Positions 60,171 through 64,000 of a stretch of 64,000 bases of DNA are shown here, in pieces (position 1 is the stretch's first letter; every line of letters starts with the position of its first letter). The DNA is from Artocarpus heterophyllus (lineage: Eukaryota; Streptophyta; Magnoliopsida; Rosales; Moraceae), in assembly GCA_025403435.1 (NCBI GenBank), contig CM046348.1, positions 13,392,034 to 13,456,033 of the forward strand. The letters are read 5' to 3'. The notes beneath the pieces were generated by a model. The model worked only from the letters and a program-made list of their open reading frames with translations. It was not told the DNA's origin and did no database searches. Position numbers and translations under genes: made by a program.

Positions 60171-61008
60171 AATGCCTATATAAACAACACACTATTTGTC
60201 TGTGGGAGTAGATAACACACTATTGATAGGCGTATATCACTTTTTCTTACAATACTACTTGAAGCATGCCCTCCAAGCATGCAAAAACAGTTTTCATATA
60301 TATATATATACTAATTGAGTACATATAAAAATGTATTTGAGATGGTTTAAAAAAGTTAAGATAAGACTATTTATTAAAAGAAATTATTTTAGTTGGGTAA
60401 TTAAAAAAAATTATGAGGTTATATTCGCATGAAAAAAAAAATGTGTAAAAAAAAAAAAAAGCAAAGAATGAAAGAAATAGGAAGGTGACAAAAAAAAAAA
60501 AGGGAAGCAAAAGAAGAAAAGAAACAAACAAACAAACAAAAAAAAAACATTTTACCCTTTTTGCGCTGGGGAGCAGGAGTCTCCCTTTACATTGATGTTA
60601 AAGGTAATTGTCGACATAAATAACATTCGACCATTCCAAATTTGAATTCTATTGTCATGAAATTGTTATTCTTGTGTAATTCTTTTTTCACTAAAGAATA
60701 GTCTAATATTTTTAAATTTTTTTTTTACAACGTATTTGAAACAACGAATGAAATAAAAAATATTGATTTACAAATTGCATTATTTTACTTTATCATAAAT
60801 TGACTTATTGTTTTTTATGAGAGTTTTAGTTGATTGCAAACATAAGCTTCATATATCGGGGTATGCAATGATAGCGATAATTGCCTCTCTGGTGCTAGAC
60901 AACTTCCAGATACTTGAGTGAAGTGACAACAGCTTTTGTCGCGACGACGGCCCTTCTTTTCCCACGGTAAAACCGGTTTTTACACAAATTTATATATTAT
61001 AATAACAA

Positions 61009-61490
61009 AAAAATTAAAAATTAAAAATTAAAAATTAAAAATTATTACAGTGTAAAGCTCTCATATGTTATGATAAAAATAGTTTTAACCAATAATTCTC
61101 ATTATTCTTCCAAACACTTTGAATCTTTGGGGCGTTTTATAGGTGATTAGAATTATTAGTTAGAACTATTTTTATTATAACATGTAAAAGTTTTATACTA
61201 TAATAATTTTTTTATTATTACTATAATATATAAAAACTTTACACTGTTTATAATTAAGGAAATGGTCTAAATTTTCAAACACAAATATATATATACATGT
61301 TTTTTTTTCCTATTTTAAATGTACAAGGTATATATAAAATATTTAAAAAAATAGTTTAAATATTAATTTTGGTTTAAAAATTATAATATATAAAATTTTT
61401 TATTATAATTTTTTAGTATAATATATAAAAATTTTATACTGTATGTAATTTAAACCGGTTCGAAGGGCTCTTTCAAACACTAATACAATA
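61009..61490. repeat. Cluster of hAT-like MITE family 2 copies
   Basis: Starts with a (AAAAATT)n run at 61009-61044. An inverted copy follows (ACAGTGTAAAGCTCTCATAT, then CTTCCAAACAC by about 61122). A direct copy at about 61133-61290 has TTATAACATGTAAAAGTTTT and TATAATATATAAAAACTTTA and ends TTTTCAAACAC. A third lies at about 61345-61485 (ends CTCTTTCAAACAC). All relate to the unit inserted in the Gypsy gag. Confidence 0.6.
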
Positions 61491-61906
61491 ATTTCTTTGT
61501 CTGCATAAACATTGCCAACGGTTTTGAACGTAATTAATTCTCGTCTGAATAATCTCCCGTCTTAATTCTTCGTGACCACCGCCTACTGACTAGAGGTCTT
61601 TCTTAACAAACCAACCACGCCGCCCAAACAAAATCCAAAAAATAAAAGTAAGTAATTATTTGAAGGAACAAAAGTTGTGATCCCTCAAATAAACTTGCTG
61701 TGACGTTGATAATAAAGAGTGCCCTTTTATTAGCAGTTCATAGCCAATCCGATGCCAGGTAGCATTCCTTTTTTACAGCCAAAAACAAAAATAAAAAATC
61801 CAATAAATCAATGAGCTTTTTCATTACTAGTATTTTTTTTATTTTTTTTTAATAATTAGGCTAGCATTATTGCTTTGCGCCTTGCCATCATATGAAACTT
61901 GTTTTT

Positions 61907-62025
61907 GAGCCCGTTTGGTTCATAAATTTGAATAGAGAATTTAAATGAAAATTTAAGCTTTTATGATAGAAAATAATGTAGCAAAATAATTCAAACTGTG
62001 ATTCAAACCACGAAACAAATAGGCT
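61907..62025 (-). mobile_element. 120-bp MITE, family 1, copy 3
   Basis: Starts GAGCCCGTTTGG and ends ATAGGCTC. Its reverse complement aligns along the full 119 bases with the copy at 16125 (TGGTTTGAATCACAGTTTGA, CTCTATTCAAATTTATGAAC). Opposite orientation to the other two copies. Confidence 0.85.
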
Positions 62026-62720
62026 CTGAGTTGAACTATCACTCTAGCCTAATGGTTAGCACACTGGCAATGTTATTTGATGGAATTCATTATAAAACTT
62101 AAAAAACTTTTTAAAAAAATAACTCATTCAGCTTTTTTTTCCCCTTAAAATTAAACTCATTCACGAGTTAAGACGATGCTCACAAGAATTTTTGGAAATA
62201 AACGAAATGGTTGATTGCATCAATATACCTCCTATTTTTTAAATTTTTCTTTCTATTTAAAAAACTACAAAGTCAATTTTTAATTTTTTTTAAAACTTGT
62301 TTCTTTTTTTTTTCTTTTTGAAAGGGAAAACTCGTTTCGACAAAAAAGAGAGAAAATCAATAAAATGTCTTTATTTAGACCAAATTTATTTATTAAAAAT
62401 ATTTTTCTAGATTAATTAAACAGTCAAAACATAAATTCAAGATCCCTTTTTAATATTTTTTTTGTTTTGTTTCAAGAGTATTTTATATCTTTGAAACGCT
62501 TATAACTTTTGTATAATCTATTTAGAGGTATTTTTTGTCCTTTTCTGCCCTATTTTTTAATGAACATAGTGTACTAGGAATGAAATTAAAATAATTTTCT
62601 CAAATTCAAAGATGTATTTTGTATATTTTAAAAATAGAAGAATAAATTGAGCAAAAATAGAAAGGTATAATAAAATAACTAATGTTTATAGATATAATGA
62701 CAAAATGAAAAAAAAAAAGA
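62026..62720. other. Gene-free AT-rich spacer
   Basis: No gene seen. A tRNA-box-A-like TAGCCTAATGGTTAGCAC at 62045-62062 has no convincing box B, so a SINE is not claimed. Confidence 0.5.
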
Positions 62721-62882
62721 CACTACAAAAAAACATGTTTTGGTGCATGTTTTGATGACAGTTTGTTTTGAAAAATTTAAAATATATATATATATATGTA
62801 TTACTATAGATATAACCAGTGGCATTGACTGTAAGGAATTCACAAAAGATGTCGTTAAGCCACTAAAAATACAGTTGTAGTG
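62721..62882. mobile_element. Possible miniature CACTA element
   Basis: Begins CACTACAAAAAAACATG and about 160 bases later reads ATACAGTTGTAGTG, an imperfect inverted terminus. Repeats of GTGGCATT and CCACTAAA follow the usual CACTA subterminal pattern. No matching 3-bp duplication was seen, and similar motifs continue to about 62915, so the right end is uncertain. Confidence 0.4.
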
Positions 62883-63174
62883 GCATTTGGAAATGTCACT
62901 GGAGATGTAGTTATAGTTACATTTTTAAAACTTGGAGCATTACATACTATTATATATTGTTGCACGGAAGTAGGCCAACCTATTAGGACAGTGGAAAGGC
63001 AGTTTGAAATTATATTTCGTAGTCCTAACGTAATTTTAACCTTATTTTATAGTTCTAACTAATTTTTAATTCAAATTTTGAGAGAAAAAATAACGTAACA
63101 AAATATTAGATGGCACTACATATAAATAACTGTCTTTCACTCTGCAAAACATTAGCTATTAAGATATTTGAAAT

Positions 63175-63310
63175 GGTAATTTAAATCATAAGTTTAGGTT
63201 TAAGAACTGTAGCATGTAAGAGCTTTATACTATAGCTTTTTATTATAACATGTAAGAGCTTTATACTATTCACAGTTCAAACCATAGATTTAAACTACTC
63301 TTTCAAACAC
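63175..63310 (+). repeat. hAT-like MITE, family 2
   Basis: Contains CTGTAGCATGTAAGAGCTTT followed by a second ACATGTAAGAGCTTTATACT, and ends CTCTTTCAAACAC. The closest match in the window is the unit at 14480-14642. The left end is approximate. Confidence 0.65.
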
Positions 63311-63654
63311 CTTTTATGTCTTATTTGTATAAAGGAAATTGCTATTTTGTTTTGTTTGTTTTTTCTATTTTGGTGTTTGTAGTTCATAAAAAAAACCCTT
63401 TTCATTTTCGTAGAGTTAAAACTCTATTACTTATAAAACAGTAGGTCTTAGTATAGTATATAGTATATTTGTTAAATCGAGACCTATAGTTTAATTAATA
63501 ACAGGGTTGAAACCTATAACATTAAATAGAATTGCTCGGTTCATAATGCATGTGATAGATACATTGTCAATTCATAATCTTTTTTCCCTTTGAATTATAC
63601 CTAGTGTTCACTTTAATAACCCATAATTCTTTTTTTTTTTTTCATCCCATTATC

Positions 63655-64000
63655 TGTGACAACCTATCTTTTCGGGCAGTCACTTAATTTTTTTAAACAT
63701 CTTACTTGAACATTAATCTTACTTACTTAGTAAGAAATTACTAGAATTTTTTTTCTTTCCTTTAACATCCTTTAAAATGCTCATAAAAACTGTTGCAACT
63801 TCTGTCGTAATTTAAGTTGAAACATTACTTAACACTTGACTTTAAAGCCATTTTAAATCGTTTCTTAAAACTTATTAAGAAACACTTACTGAATCATTAA
63901 TTAAAACTTAACATTATAAGTAAATAAAACATTTTTGTAAATATATAGTAAAACTTTGAAATCATTTCTTAAAACTTTAATTTTCTTAAAATTTAGAAAA
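63655..64000 (+). mobile_element. Second copy of the 42660 element, cut by window end
   Basis: TGTGACAACCTATCTTTTCG aligns with TGCGACAACCCGTCTTTTCA at 42660. Homology continues through TCACTTAA, AATCTTACTTACTTAGTAAG and AACTTCTGTCGTAATTTAAG-type sequence in the same order and orientation. The remainder is outside the window. Confidence 0.75.

Noticed and set aside
62045..62062. tRNA box-A-like TAGCCTAATGGTTAGCAC
   Set aside because: No matching box B within the expected distance and no cloverleaf.

Overview
The window looks like nuclear DNA of a eudicot plant. It is AT-rich, with GT-AG introns, intact plant gene families, long gene-poor stretches and many plant-type transposable elements. 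I cannot name the species. Four real protein genes are supported. (1) The 3' end of a BIG-type ARF guanine-nucleotide exchange factor enters from the left edge (+, four exons, 1-2109). (2) An intronless four-EF-hand calmodulin-like protein (+, 3130-3756). (3) An intronless clade-A AT-hook/PPC (AHL) DNA-binding protein (+, 36195-37184). (4) A complete 19-exon armadillo-repeat kinesin of the KIN-U/ARK group (-, 58851-52767), whose splice sites and phases close to 896 residues. These genes are not functionally linked; they are ordinary eukaryotic neighbours.

Layout: 1-3.8 kb holds the BIG end and the CML gene. 3.8-35 kb is a gene desert made of repeats: a Copia relic (5.5-6.3 kb), a long-TIR MITE (8.06-8.52 kb), a structurally complete but coding-dead Ty3/Gypsy retrotransposon (9599-16104, two 308-bp LTRs, tRNA-Met-like PBS, PPT, near-matching target duplication), a 120-bp MITE directly beside it, a probable solo LTR (25.8-28.1 kb) and a CACTA-like terminus (28.6-29.4 kb). 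The AHL gene sits at 36-37 kb behind a long GA/CT-rich leader. 37-52 kb is again repeats. The striking structure there is an 85-bp minisatellite array split by a 6.77-kb insertion with a 5-bp target duplication. That insertion contains an older-looking DNA-transposon relic, which in turn contains a 1,423-bp solo Copia LTR with a perfect 5-bp duplication. The kinesin occupies 52.8-58.9 kb. The last 5 kb is a cluster of small MITEs and the start of a second copy of the element that begins at 42660.

The genes look ordinary for their families. What is unusual is the layered transposon record: at least four MITE families with two or more copies inside one window, and nested insertions that can be ordered in time. 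I found no RNA gene, CRISPR array or prokaryotic-type operon. All element boundaries were read by eye. Where a boundary rests on a target duplication or inverted termini I say so.
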